Positions 6,463-15,322 of a stretch of DNA of 38,467 nucleotides are shown in pieces. The stretch spans positions 1 through 38,467 of the forward strand of contig DAHUYN010000017.1 of assembly GCA_027315165.1 (NCBI GenBank), written 5' to 3'. Made by a program: the position numbers and the translations under genes. Numbering within the stretch: the first letter of the stretch is position 1; each line of letters begins with the position of its first letter. Source of the DNA: Thermoplasmata archaeon (GTDB taxonomy: Archaea > Thermoplasmatota > Thermoplasmata > Lutacidiplasmatales > UBA184). The notes under the pieces were generated by a model. That model was not told the origin of the DNA and made no database searches. It was given only the letters and a program-made list of their open reading frames with translations.

Positions 6463-7495
6463 GCGCGGCCGCGGCGCGGAGCCGCTCGTAGACGGACAGG
6501 TGCGCGGCGACGACCGCGGGCCAGGCGAATCGGGCGATCGCGCTCGCGCGCGCGGCCTCGCCGTCGTGACGAAGCCGCGCCGGCTCGCGGTCGTAGTCGA
6601 GCACCCTTTGTCGGAGGAACGCCTCGATCGCCGCGTCATCCGCCGTGACGTCGACGGCTCCCCCGCACCCCTCGCCGATCAGGGAGGCGACCGGCGCCGC
6701 GCCGAGCACGGGGAGTCCCGCGGCGAGACCCTGGACGACCGCGCCGGCGAGGAGTTCCACGCGGCTCGGGTGAAGGAGCAGGTCGCTCTCGGCGTAGGCG
6801 TCGCGGAGGCCCGCGTCCGGGAGTTCGCCCGAGAGCGTCACGTGCGGGCCGAGGCGGCGGAGCGCGTCGGCGTAGGCCCGGTCGGGGGTCGGGCCGACGA
6901 TCCGGAGCCGCCAGCCCGTGCCGGAGAGCGCCCGCGCGGCAAGCTCCCAGCGCTTGAACGGCGCCACGACGCCGACGCCGAGCGCCCGGCGGCCGCCCCG
7001 TCGCGGCCAGTCGGGCTGGAACCTGTCGGCATCGACCCCGAGCGGGATCACGGAGAGCCTCGGCGCCAGCGACGCTCCGGCCCGCTCGAGGAGCCGGTCC
7101 CGGAGCCGGTCCGTGAGGGCGACGACGTGCGCCGCGCGCCGGACCGCGCGGACCTCGAGAAACCGCCCCCAGCGGCCCCCGAGGCCGGTCGCCTCGAACC
7201 AGTGACGCGAGTGCGTCGTGTAGACGAACGGCACGCGAGCGAGGGCGAGCCGGTTCGCGACGACCGGCGTGCTCGCGTGGACGACGTCGCCCGCGAGCGC
7301 GCGCACGCGCTCCGGGAGCCGGAGGGCGAACCGGTACTCGTCGGAGGAGCGCGCGTGCCGGACCTCGTTGAGGACGAGCGCCTCGTGCCCGGCGCGGCGG
7401 AGCGCGTCGGCGAACTCCGCGATCGTGCGTTCGACGCCGCCGTAGCCCGTCGGGGGGATCGGCTGGACCCCCGTGCCGACGAGCACGACGCGCAC
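6452..7495 (-). CDS. GT4-family glycosyltransferase
   Basis: 347 residues from a GTG at 7493-7495, giving MRVVLVGTGVQPIPP, the usual start of a GT-B glycosyltransferase; a longer frame to 7543 adds a basic leader not typical of the family. TATA-like CGTTTAGC lies 23-30 nt before this GTG. The N-terminal domain has GGVERTIAEFADALRRAGHE, binding the acceptor side. The C-terminal domain shows RLSVIPLGVDADRFQ and the donor-binding region ESDLLLHPSRVELLAG-AVVQGLAAGLPVLGA. In most GT4 enzymes this region has Glu-x7-Glu; here the second Glu is Gln, which may alter donor binding. It probably transfers a sugar from a nucleotide-sugar to a lipid or glycan at the inner membrane; the substrate cannot be told. 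Confidence 0.82.
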   Translation of the reverse strand: MRVVLVGTGVQPIPPTGYGGVERTIAEFADALRRAGHEALVLNEVRHARSSDEYRFALRLPERVRALAGDVVHASTPVVANRLALARVPFVYTTHSRHWFEATGLGGRWGRFLEVRAVRRAAHVVALTDRLRDRLLERAGASLAPRLSVIPLGVDADRFQPDWPRRGGRRALGVGVVAPFKRWELAARALSGTGWRLRIVGPTPDRAYADALRRLGPHVTLSGELPDAGLRDAYAESDLLLHPSRVELLAGAVVQGLAAGLPVLGAAPVASLIGEGCGGAVDVTADDAAIEAFLRQRVLDYDREPARLRHDGEAARASAIARFAWPAVVAAHLSVYERLRAAAAPRR

Positions 7496-7517
7496 GAGGG
7501 CCCCACGAAGGCCGCTC

Positions 7518-7525
7518 GCTAAACG
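7518..7525 (-). promoter_or_regulatory. TATA-like box of the glycosyltransferase
   Basis: The minus strand reads CGTTTAGC, 23-30 nt before the GTG at 7495. This supports that start and a leaderless mRNA. The divergent EVE gene has its own patch (cgctatgg) at 7547-7554. Confidence 0.4.
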
Positions 7526-7575
7526 GTTGCGTCGGGCCGGCAAGCCGCTATGGGGCGCGACGTCTCGGGCGAAGG

Positions 7576-8127
7576 ATGGCCACGTGGCTGATCAAGGAGG
7601 AGCCGTCCCACTACGCGTTCGCCGACCTCCTCCGAGACCGGCGGTCCGAGTGGAGCGGTGTGCGGAACGCGCTCGCGCAGCGCCACCTCCGGGCGATGCA
7701 GGCGGGGGACGAGCTGTTCTACTACCATACGGGAGGAGAGCGCGCGGTCGTCGGCCGGGCGCGCGTGCGTCGTGGACCCCGGCCCGAGCCGGACGGGCCC
7801 CCCGGCGCCGTCTCCGTCGAGGTCGAGGCCGTGGCTCCGCTCCCGCGTGCCGTGACGCTGGACGAGCTCAGGGCCGACCCGGCGCTCGTCGGCCTCCTCC
7901 TCCTCCGCCTCAGCCGCCTGTCGGTCGTCCCCGTCTCGGAGGCGCACGCGGCGCGGATCTGGGCGCTCGCGAGGGCCGAGGCTAGCCGAGGTCGACCGCA
8001 CCCCACTCGACCCGCCGTCGCGCGCTCGCCTCGACCGACGGCTCGACGTAGAGCGACACGAGCGAGCGCGTCGGCGGGCGCACCGCGACGGTCTGCCAGA
8101 CGCTCGGGGCGCGGAACGGGAAGCTGA
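7576..8127 (+). CDS. EVE-domain protein (THYN1-like, PUA-related)
   Basis: The N-terminal ~135 residues are an EVE domain: MATWLIKEEPSHYAF, WSGVRNALAQRHLRAMQAGDELFYYHTGGE and IVG-like VVGRARV are the conserved blocks of the THYN1/EVE family, which reads modified bases in RNA or DNA. The normal protein would end near ALARAEA at about residue 135. Here no stop follows, and the frame continues some 48 residues of Arg/Pro/Ala-rich sequence to 8127, entirely antisense to the HD phosphohydrolase that ends at 7982. The tail is therefore probably an accident of stop loss, or of a sequencing error near 7980. ATG at 7576; a TATA-like cgctatgg lies 22-29 nt upstream. Confidence 0.8.
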   Translation: MATWLIKEEPSHYAFADLLRDRRSEWSGVRNALAQRHLRAMQAGDELFYYHTGGERAVVGRARVRRGPRPEPDGPPGAVSVEVEAVAPLPRAVTLDELRADPALVGLLLLRLSRLSVVPVSEAHAARIWALARAEASRGRPHPTRPAVARSPRPTARRRATRASASAGAPRRSARRSGRGTGS

Positions 8128-9256
8128 GCTCGGCCTCGTCGACGAGCCCGACCTCGGCCCAGTCGGACTCCGGCGCGTTGCCGGCATCGAGACCGGCGAG
8201 GTCGAAGAGGACGCTCCCCGACGGCGCACCGAGCCGGGCGGCGAGGCGGTCCTCCGTCGCCCGGCGTTCCTCCGGATCGCGCCGGAGCGCCTCGAACCGG
8301 CGCTTGAGGCCGTCCTCGATCGTGCTCCAGCCGTGGGCCCGCTTGAGCAGGCGGCGCTCGAGCAGGCCGCGGAGCAGGCGACCGGAGGGTCCCTCCGCGT
8401 CCTTGAGCGCGACGATCACGTCCGCGTCGGACCCCTCGAGGAGCGGTCGCGCGGTTTCGGGGAACCCGGGCATCCGCTCGACGGCCGCCTGGGCCATCAC
8501 CTCCGCCGCGCGGACGGTCTTGTGGTAGTAGACGGAGGCGTACATCAGCGCGCGACCGATCAGGAACCCCTCGACGGCCGCGCGCCCCTTCTCGGCGAAC
8601 GCGAGCCGTCCGTCGACGGCGCGGGCCGTCCCGAGGAGCCGGACGGCGTCGATGGCGCCGTGGGCCACGCCCGTGTAGTGCGCGTCCCGTTGCAGGTAGT
8701 CGATGCGGTCCGCGTCGATCGGCCCGTGCAGGAGCCCTCGCAGCAGCGGCCGGTCGTCGTGCCCGACCGGCGGGTCGACGAGGTCGGCGACGGCCTTCGG
8801 GTCGAGGCCGTGGCGCTCCAAGAGCGTCGGGAGCGCCTCGCTCCCGCCGACGCCGGTGCGCTCGGGCCACGACCGCTCCCCCGAGATCCACGCGCGGGAG
8901 ACCCGCTCGTGACCGTGGCCGAGGACCTCGCGCATCGTGGGTTCGAGCGTGTGCGAGAACGGGGCGTGGCCGAGGTCGTGGAGGAGGCCGCCGGCCCCGA
9001 CGGTGCGCGCGTCGGTCTCGCCGAGCTCGAGGGCGTCCGCGAGCGAGGTCGCGACGGCGTAGACGCCGAGCGAGTGCTCGAGCCGCGTGTGGTTGGCGCC
9101 CGGGAACACGAGGTGGGCGAATCCCGTCTGGCGGACCCCCCAGAGCCGCTGGAAGACCGGCTGCTGGATCAGGTCGAGGGCGACGCCCCGCACGGAGATG
9201 ACGCCGTGGATCGGGTCGAAGATCGACTTGCGGGGCCTCGGGGCGCTCGCCGCCAC
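7982..9256 (-). CDS. HD-superfamily phosphohydrolase (COG1078 type)
   Basis: 424 residues from a GTG at 9254-9256. Near the N-terminus comes FDPIHGVISV, then ANHTRLEHSLGVYAVA and GLLHDLGHAPFSHTLE, which supply the metal-binding His and His-Asp of the HD family, and later IDADRIDYLQRDAHYTG, characteristic of the COG1078 (dGTPase-like) branch. These proteins hydrolyse nucleotides or related phosphoesters; the substrate of archaeal members is largely untested. The frame upstream of 9256 runs for thousands of bases, but it is antisense to the TPR gene and is not coding. A TATA-like GTTATT on the minus strand lies 24-29 nt before the GTG. The gene is divergent from the TPR gene at 9362 and overlaps the tail of the EVE frame by 146 nt. 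Confidence 0.85.
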   Translation of the reverse strand: MAASAPRPRKSIFDPIHGVISVRGVALDLIQQPVFQRLWGVRQTGFAHLVFPGANHTRLEHSLGVYAVATSLADALELGETDARTVGAGGLLHDLGHAPFSHTLEPTMREVLGHGHERVSRAWISGERSWPERTGVGGSEALPTLLERHGLDPKAVADLVDPPVGHDDRPLLRGLLHGPIDADRIDYLQRDAHYTGVAHGAIDAVRLLGTARAVDGRLAFAEKGRAAVEGFLIGRALMYASVYYHKTVRAAEVMAQAAVERMPGFPETARPLLEGSDADVIVALKDAEGPSGRLLRGLLERRLLKRAHGWSTIEDGLKRRFEALRRDPEERRATEDRLAARLGAPSGSVLFDLAGLDAGNAPESDWAEVGLVDEAELSFPFRAPSVWQTVAVRPPTRSLVSLYVEPSVEASARRRVEWGAVDLG

Positions 9257-9279
9257 GCCCCCGGGACCGCCCGGAGAGG

Positions 9280-9285
9280 AATAAC
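9280..9285 (-). promoter_or_regulatory. TATA-like box of the HD phosphohydrolase
   Basis: The minus strand reads CCGTTATTCC, 24-29 nt before the GTG at 9256, supporting that start codon over the much longer open frame. Confidence 0.4.
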
Positions 9286-9318
9286 GGGGCGGGTGCTCGG
9301 CGCTGCGCGGAGCGCGCA

Positions 9319-9328
9319 ACCTACATAA
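9319..9328 (+). promoter_or_regulatory. TATA-like box of the TPR protein
   Basis: acctacataa is the only AT-rich patch in the divergent spacer on this side, 34-43 nt before the ATG at 9362, allowing a short leader that contains GAGGTCG. Confidence 0.4.
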
Positions 9329-9361
9329 CGGCCGGACCCGCTCTTGAACCGAGGTCGTGCG

Positions 9362-12300
9362 ATGTCGAGCGAAGCGGCTGGGCCGGCGTCGGGGGCCTCG
9401 CCCGTCGAGGAGGTCCGTCGGCTCGCCCGCGCCGCCGCCGAGCTCAAGGCGCACCCGGACCGGGCCCGTCAGGTCGAGTCGCTCCGTGCGTTCGTCGCCT
9501 ACGCGGACCAGCACCGTCGGGGCCTGCTCAACGCCGCGGCCGAGGTCGCCGCGGACCTCGACGAGGCGGCGCTCGCCCTCTACCGGCTCAGCGAGCTCGA
9601 GCTCGCCGCACGGGCGGTCGATGTCGGGCTCCAGCTGACGCCGGGGGCCTCCTCGCTGCAGCACCGCAAGGCCCTCGTCCTGCTCGCGCAGAACCGGGAC
9701 CTCGACGAGGCGCTCGCCCTCCTCGAGAGCGCCCTCTCGGCGAACCCACACGACAAGCAGGTCTGGGCGTCGAAGGGCGACGCGCTCAAGCTCCTGGGCC
9801 GGCCCTCCGAGGCCGCCGAGGCCTATGTCCGCGCCCAGCAGCTGGACGCGACGTCCATGCAGTACGTCGAGCGCGCGCTCCGCGCCGTCCCCAACCACGC
9901 GGTCGCGCTCCGCATGAAGCTCAACCTCGCCCGGGCCCACGGCGGCGACGTCCAGGCGCTCGAGGCGTGCAACGCGCTCCTGCTGACGAACCCGACCGAC
10001 CCCGGCCTCCTCTTTGCGCGCGCAGAGCTCCTGAGCGCTCTCGGCCAGGTCGACGCCGCCTTCGAGGCGCTCGCCAAGGCCGAGGAGGCGAACCCGTCCG
10101 AGCCGAAGGTCCCGCTGCTCCGGGGCCGCCTGCTCCTCGCGACCGGCAAGGGACCCGAGGCCGTCGCGGAGTTCGCCAAACTGCTGGACGGCGGCACCCC
10201 GCTCGATGCGGTGGCGCTCGGCGAGGTCGCCGAGGCGCTCGAGCGCGCCGGCGAGCCTGCGCGGGCCATCGACGCGCGCCAGAAGCTCCGCCAGCTCGAG
10301 CCGAGGAACCTCGGGAACCTCACGGCGCTCCGCGTCCTCGCGAGCGCCGAAGGGAAGGTCGACGTGGCCCTCGAGGCGTGCGCCGCGATCTTGGAGGCCT
10401 CCCCGAAGAACCTCGAGGCGATGCGCGCGCGCGCGGACCTGCTCGCCGGCGCGCGCCGGACCGACGAGGCGATCGACGCCTACCGGGCGCTCCTCGAGAC
10501 GCACCCCCGCGAGACCTCCGAGGCACGTCGGGCCGCGGAGTTCGCGCGGCAGGTGGGCGCGCCGCCGCTCGTCATCGAGTTCACTCGCCACCTCCTCAAC
10601 GAGGAGCCCGAGGACCTTCCCGCGCTCCGCGAGCTCGCGCGAGCCCAGGCCGAGCTCGGGGACCGCGAGGGCGCGCTCACCACCTACGACGCGCTCCTCC
10701 AGGCGCGACCGTCCGAGCCGGAGTTCCTGGCCGAGAAGAAGCGGCTGCTCACCGAGCTCGGCCGTCCCGAGGAGCTCGCGGGCGTCTACGACGAGATGTT
10801 CCGGATCGACCCCACCCGATGCGACGTCGCCCTCGAGCGCGGCCACCTCTACCTCGCGAAGGCGTTCGACTCCCCGGAGGGGGCGCCCGAGCGCGAGCAG
10901 GCGGCGCGCGAGGCCCTCGTCTCCTACGAGCGGGCCTCGCGGGACGCCGCGACGGCCACGAAGAGCCTGCTCGGCGTCGCGCGCGCCTCCCGCCTCGTCG
11001 GCGACCACGAGCGGGCCGTGCGGGCCTACCGCGAGTTCCTCGCCGACCCGGCGCACGCCGGACGCGCCGACGTCCTCAAGGAGCTCGGCCACACGCTGCG
11101 CGAGATGGGCCGGCTGACCGAGGCGGACGCCGTCTACGAGCAGGCGATCCAGCTCGGGCTCGAGGAGCCGGACCTGTTCTGGGCGGAGAGCGAGGTCCTC
11201 TCGCTCCTGAACCAGGAGGCCAAGGCGCTCCGGTTCGTCGACCTTCTGCTGCAGCGCGAGCCGGAGAACCCGCTGTTCCTGCGGCGGAAGGGCCAGCTCC
11301 TGCTCAAGTCGGGTCGTCGGAGCGAGGGCCTGCAGGTCCTCAAGCAGGCGGTCGCCGGCGCGTCGAACGACCCCCACGTCCACTTCGAGGTCGCCGAGGC
11401 GCTCCGCGCGACCGGCGCCTACACCGACGCCATCCAGTACTATCGGAACGGCCTCACGGCCGACCCGAAGCATCGGCCGGGCCGCCTCGCGCTCGCCGAG
11501 ACGCTCGCCCTCGCCGGCCAGTACAACGAGTCGATCCCCGTCCTCGACGCGCTCCTTCGGGAGGACCCGAACGATCTGGGCGCCTGGCGCGCGCGCGCCG
11601 ACGCCTACCGCCGGCTCCAGCGCCCGACGGACCTCCTCTACTCGCTCCGGGCGATCCTGCTCCTCGATCCGCACAACGGCCCCGCGCTGCTCGAGAAGTA
11701 CCGCCTCCACCTCGCGGCCGGCGAGAAGACCGACGCCTACGAGGCGCTCACGATGCTCCTCGACAGCGGCGGGCCCGAGGCGAACGACCCCCCGCTCTTC
11801 CTCGAGCACGGCGACCTCTCCGCCGACCTCGGCCACACCGAGGAGGCGAACCGCTCCTACGAGCGCGCCGCCCAGCTCGATCCGGCGCAGCGCTCCGAGA
11901 TCGCGACGCGGCGCGCCCGGCTCCGCCTCGCCGCGGGCCGGCCGGACCTCGCCCTCGAGGCCCTCGACGCGGTCCTCTCGACGGTCGAGCCCGGCGCCGC
12001 CGGCACCTCGACCGCGCTCCTGCTCCGCGCGGAGATCCTCACCGCCCTCGAGCGGCCCGCCGAGGCCGAGAAGGTCTATCGCGACGTCCTCGCGCGCGAG
12101 CCGAAGTCCCCCGTCGCGCTCGCGGGCGTCGGGCGCGCGCTCCTCGACCAGGGCAAGCACGCCGAGGGGAAGGAGTTCCTCCGCGGCGCGATCCCGCAGG
12201 TCGCCCCGACCTCCGAGCTGTTCCTGCTCCTCGCCGAGGCCGAGGCCGGGACGAGCGCGCTCCCGGATGCGGTGCGAACGGTCCAGCGGGCCGTCGAGGT

Positions 12301-13915
12301 CCTCCCGAAGGCCGCGTCCCTGTGGGTCCGTCTCGGCGAGCTCCAGATCGCCCGGGAGTCGTGGCCCGAGGCGGCCGACGCCTACGCGCACGCGATCGCC
12401 CTCGCCGGAGCGGAGCCGTCCCTCCATCTCCGCGCCGGCTTTGTGGCCGAGCGGCTCGGGCACCCCAACGAGGCCCTCGCGCTCTACGACCGGGCGACCC
12501 AGGTCGCGCCGTCGAACAAGGCGGCGTGGACGAGCCGCGGGCTCGCGCTCCTCGCGATCGGCCGTCCCGAGGAGGCGCAGCAGAGCTTCGACCGGGCCCT
12601 CGGGCTCGACAGCGACTACGAGCCCGCGAAGGAAGGGAAGAAGGCCGCCGTCCAGAAGACGCGAGAGGGGCAGGTCGAGCGGTACGGTCGCGAGGCGCTC
12701 CTCCTCGAGGCGCGCCTGCGACGCACGGTCACGAAGAACGACCTCTTCGTCACCCTGCACGTCCCGTTCGAGCTCCTCGAGCCGGTCCTCACCGCGATCG
12801 GCCGGCCCGTGAAGATCGACCTCGCGAGGCTCTCCGAGGCGGAGCTCCGCGACCTCGAGACCGCTTCGTACCATCTCATCACGACGGCGCTCGAGCGCCG
12901 TCCGGAGGGGATCGAGCGCCGCGGCTTCACGCTCGCCGACGTCGCGGTCCTGAGCCCCGCGACGGCCTCGCTCGACCACGTCCAGCGGCTCTTCGGCTAC
13001 CTCCGCGGGGTCCTCGAGGCCGACCTGCGACCCGAGAACCTGCGGCTGACCCCCGACGTCGAGGAGCTCGCCCGACGCGCGCTGCTGCTCCCCGAAGGCC
13101 AGCGGACCCTCTTCCAGCTGGTCCGCACGCTCAAGGTCGGCCTCTTCAAGGCCCGCCTGATCAAGGTCGTCGAGAGCGCGGGCGCCGCCGTCCACGCCCC
13201 GCTCCCGACGCTCGACCTCGGACAGTACTCGCCCGAGTTCCGGTCGGCCGGGGATGCCCCTACGTCGAGAGCGAGCGGCTCGGAGTACTTCGCGCCGGAC
13301 CTCGTCGGCGGCCCCGGCCCGGAGGAGACCGAGCTCGAGGAGGGCGACGCCCCCGCCCCGATGGCGACGTCGACCGAGCCCGGCGCGCTCCGCTGCGTCG
13401 GGTGCGGCGGCCTCGCGTCGATCACGCACGCCTGCGGCGCGGCGGTCTGCCAGCACTGCATCGCCCAGTTCCACACGTGCCCCAAGTGCGGCGAGGGGAT
13501 CGGTCCGTCGACCGCGAGGGCCCTGGCGGGGCACGCGTCGGGCGCTGCGTCGCCCGCGTCGGGCCCGCGCGCGACGCCGCCGAGGACCCGGAGCGCGCCC
13601 GACGAGCCCGGGGCCTCGGTCACGGCGGCCGCGCGTGCGGCCGGTCGTATGAGGGCCCCGCCCCCCAGGTCCGCGCCCGAGACGGTCCATCCCGGGCGGT
13701 CGCCGCCCCACGCGCCGCCGAGAGCCGCCCCGGGGCACGCGAGCCCCGCGCACGCGCCCGCGCCGGGACATGTGGCCCCGCCCCATCTGCCGGCGAAGCC
13801 CCCCCTCGAGGGCGAGCCCCGCTCGGGAGCGCCGCCCTCGGAGGAGCCGTCGGCGCCCGAGCCGCCGCGCCCGCCGCGCCCGCGCGAAAAGCCGGACGAC
13901 GAACCTCGCCTGTAG
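9362..13915 (+). CDS. Giant TPR protein with C-terminal RING-like zinc cluster
   Basis: 1517 residues. From about residue 15 to 1120 the protein is a nearly continuous array of 34-residue tetratricopeptide repeats (A-x3-Y/L-x-A...P pattern, for example TEADAVYEQAIQLG, EAQQSFDRALGL), which form a superhelical scaffold for protein binding. Residues about 1120-1330 form a mixed alpha/beta region with no family I recognise. Residues about 1345-1382 hold CVGCGG...THACGAAVCQHCIAQFHTCPKCGEG: eight or more Cys/His ligands spaced as in RING or B-box cross-brace zinc folds. The last ~130 residues are Pro/Ala/His-rich. I used the ATG at 9362 (GAGGTCG about 7 nt upstream) rather than the frame start at 9344. 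No signal peptide or membrane segment is seen, so it is probably cytoplasmic. It precedes the zinc-ribbon operon on the same strand by 93 bases. Confidence 0.85.
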   Translation: MSSEAAGPASGASPVEEVRRLARAAAELKAHPDRARQVESLRAFVAYADQHRRGLLNAAAEVAADLDEAALALYRLSELELAARAVDVGLQLTPGASSLQHRKALVLLAQNRDLDEALALLESALSANPHDKQVWASKGDALKLLGRPSEAAEAYVRAQQLDATSMQYVERALRAVPNHAVALRMKLNLARAHGGDVQALEACNALLLTNPTDPGLLFARAELLSALGQVDAAFEALAKAEEANPSEPKVPLLRGRLLLATGKGPEAVAEFAKLLDGGTPLDAVALGEVAEALERAGEPARAIDARQKLRQLEPRNLGNLTALRVLASAEGKVDVALEACAAILEASPKNLEAMRARADLLAGARRTDEAIDAYRALLETHPRETSEARRAAEFARQVGAPPLVIEFTRHLLNEEPEDLPALRELARAQAELGDREGALTTYDALLQARPSEPEFLAEKKRLLTELGRPEELAGVYDEMFRIDPTRCDVALERGHLYLAKAFDSPEGAPEREQAAREALVSYERASRDAATATKSLLGVARASRLVGDHERAVRAYREFLADPAHAGRADVLKELGHTLREMGRLTEADAVYEQAIQLGLEEPDLFWAESEVLSLLNQEAKALRFVDLLLQREPENPLFLRRKGQLLLKSGRRSEGLQVLKQAVAGASNDPHVHFEVAEALRATGAYTDAIQYYRNGLTADPKHRPGRLALAETLALAGQYNESIPVLDALLREDPNDLGAWRARADAYRRLQRPTDLLYSLRAILLLDPHNGPALLEKYRLHLAAGEKTDAYEALTMLLDSGGPEANDPPLFLEHGDLSADLGHTEEANRSYERAAQLDPAQRSEIATRRARLRLAAGRPDLALEALDAVLSTVEPGAAGTSTALLLRAEILTALERPAEAEKVYRDVLAREPKSPVALAGVGRALLDQGKHAEGKEFLRGAIPQVAPTSELFLLLAEAEAGTSALPDAVRTVQRAVEVLPKAASLWVRLGELQIARESWPEAADAYAHAIALAGAEPSLHLRAGFVAERLGHPNEALALYDRATQVAPSNKAAWTSRGLALLAIGRPEEAQQSFDRALGLDSDYEPAKEGKKAAVQKTREGQVERYGREALLLEARLRRTVTKNDLFVTLHVPFELLEPVLTAIGRPVKIDLARLSEAELRDLETASYHLITTALERRPEGIERRGFTLADVAVLSPATASLDHVQRLFGYLRGVLEADLRPENLRLTPDVEELARRALLLPEGQRTLFQLVRTLKVGLFKARLIKVVESAGAAVHAPLPTLDLGQYSPEFRSAGDAPTSRASGSEYFAPDLVGGPGPEETELEEGDAPAPMATSTEPGALRCVGCGGLASITHACGAAVCQHCIAQFHTCPKCGEGIGPSTARALAGHASGAASPASGPRATPPRTRSAPDEPGASVTAAARAAGRMRAPPPRSAPETVHPGRSPPHAPPRAAPGHASPAHAPAPGHVAPPHLPAKPPLEGEPRSGAPPSEEPSAPEPPRPPRPREKPDDEPRL

Positions 13916-13968
13916 GGGGCCCGGAGCCCCCGGGTCGGGCCGACCGCGGTCGGGTCGGCTGACGTAAC

Positions 13969-13976
13969 ATGATATA
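13969..13976 (+). promoter_or_regulatory. TATA-like box of the zinc-ribbon/SPFH operon
   Basis: The patch aacatgatatagg is distinctly AT-rich and ends 33 nt before the ATG at 14009. An AAGGAG ribosome-binding site lies at 13998-14003. The GC-rich inverted sequence at 13933-13945 (ggtcgggccgacc) just before it could end transcription of the TPR gene. Confidence 0.5.
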
Positions 13977-14008
13977 GGAGGGTTCGCCATTCTCTCGAAG
14001 GAGTTCCT

Positions 14009-14539
14009 ATGGCGACCCCGAGCCCGCCGTCCTCGATGCCCGGCCGCTTCGCCGGCTTCGTCCTCCTGGCGATCTTCGTCGCGATCGCCGCCCTCGTCTT
14101 CGTCGGCCTGTACCTGACCATCCAGACGGCCCATCAGTACTGGGCGCTGTTCGCGATCGGCCTCGTCGCGCTCCTCTTCGCCGTCGTCAGCTACTTTTCC
14201 CAGGCGCTCTCGCGAGAGCCGCTCTACGAGAAGGCGCTGGCCTACGGATTCGCGGCGTTCGGCTTCGGGATCCTGTTCCTCTCGACGCTCTTGTTCCCGT
14301 TCCTCTACGCGGGCCTCCTCTCGACGACGGTCGAGGTCGAGCTCCTCATCCTGCTCTTGGTCCTCGTCGCGGTCCCCGTCGCCGGCGCGATGATGGGCTC
14401 TCGCCACCGCGCCTCGGACGTCTCGCGCGCCGAGGCTCGGGCCACCTGGCGGTCGTCGACGCCGCCGTCCGCGCTCGACTACCCGGCGGCCCAGACCCCG
14501 GCGTCAAAGGATCCGCCGACGCCGCCTCGGGGGTCGTGA
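14009..14539 (+). CDS. Four-helix membrane protein of the zinc-ribbon/SPFH operon
   Basis: 176 residues with four hydrophobic segments at about 14-36, 46-64, 79-100 and 112-131, short loops, and a polar Pro/Ser/Ala tail of about 40 residues. No family motif was recognised. The start is well supported by AAGGAG 5 nt before the ATG and a TATA-like box upstream. Its stop codon overlaps the ATG of the next gene (TGATG), so it is translationally coupled to a zinc-ribbon protein. As first gene of a four-gene operon it is a likely membrane anchor for the SPFH protein encoded two genes later (inference). Confidence 0.75.
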   Translation: MATPSPPSSMPGRFAGFVLLAIFVAIAALVFVGLYLTIQTAHQYWALFAIGLVALLFAVVSYFSQALSREPLYEKALAYGFAAFGFGILFLSTLLFPFLYAGLLSTTVEVELLILLLVLVAVPVAGAMMGSRHRASDVSRAEARATWRSSTPPSALDYPAAQTPASKDPPTPPRGS

Positions 14540-15309
14540 TGTCGGCCCCGCCCTCCCCCTCCATGTCGAACTGTCCCAGCTGCGGCCAAGCGGTCCCCGC
14601 CGGAAGCCGATTCTGCAACAGTTGCGGCGCGACGCTCGCGCCGCTCCCCCCTCCCCCCGCGCCGGCGGCCGCGAGCCCGACGACGAGCGCACCCGCGTCT
14701 CCGACGGCCGCGATGGCCCCGGCGGCGCCCTCGGCGATCGCCCCGACCTCCTCGGCTCCGGCGCCCGCCGGCGCGCCGGTGGACATCCGAGAGCGGGTCG
14801 AGCAGGACCGGGGCGTCCTCAAGCGGCTCCAGCTGCTCGTTCCGGGCTTCCGCGGCTACCGGCAGGGCGAGGATGCCCGCGCCGCCGACAGCTTCCTCCG
14901 TCTCCAGGTCGCCGACAAGCTCCACCGGGCCGTCTCCGTCGTGCAGGACTGCCGGGCCTCGCTGACGCAGGCGAGCCAGTTCCAGGGGCTGATGGACCTG
15001 GCGCCGGTGCTCGCCGAGCTCCAGCAGCTCGAGGGGGAGGTCCGGCACGCCGAGCAGGGCTACACCGGGATCTCGCCCGCGCTTCGGGTCAACCCGAGCC
15101 AGATCGACCGGCTCTACGAGTACGATTACGGCTTCGCGCAGGCGGCCGATCAGGTGACGGCCACGCTCGATCCGCTCCGGTCGGCGTCGACCGGAAGCGA
15201 TGGGGCCGCGGTCCAGGCCGCGATCGCGACCGTGCGCGGACAGGTGCGCCAGCTCGACGCCGCCTTCCGGGCCCGGGTCCGGGCGATCGAGGGCATCCTG
15301 GTCGCGTAG
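14539..15309 (+). CDS. Zinc-ribbon protein with helical domain
   Basis: 256 residues. Residues about 10-33 are a double-Cys zinc ribbon, NCPSCGQAVPAGSRFCNSCGA. A 45-residue Pro/Ala linker follows, then a helical region (about 85-256) rich in Leu, Gln, Arg and Ala with few charged clusters, possibly a coiled coil that makes contacts inside the operon's complex. No enzymatic motif is visible. I took the ATG at 14539, which overlaps the preceding stop; a GTG at 14536 is also open. It ends 13 nt before the SPFH gene, with GGAGGG between them. Confidence 0.72.
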   Translation: MSAPPSPSMSNCPSCGQAVPAGSRFCNSCGATLAPLPPPPAPAAASPTTSAPASPTAAMAPAAPSAIAPTSSAPAPAGAPVDIRERVEQDRGVLKRLQLLVPGFRGYRQGEDARAADSFLRLQVADKLHRAVSVVQDCRASLTQASQFQGLMDLAPVLAELQQLEGEVRHAEQGYTGISPALRVNPSQIDRLYEYDYGFAQAADQVTATLDPLRSASTGSDGAAVQAAIATVRGQVRQLDAAFRARVRAIEGILVA

Positions 15310-15322
15310 GAGGGAACGTCCG

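Noticed and set aside
9257-14407. Upstream extension of the HD phosphohydrolase frame (over 5 kb)
   Set aside because: It is the mirror frame of the TPR gene; residues are Leu/Arg/Glu-rich shadow. HD homology begins at about 9240.
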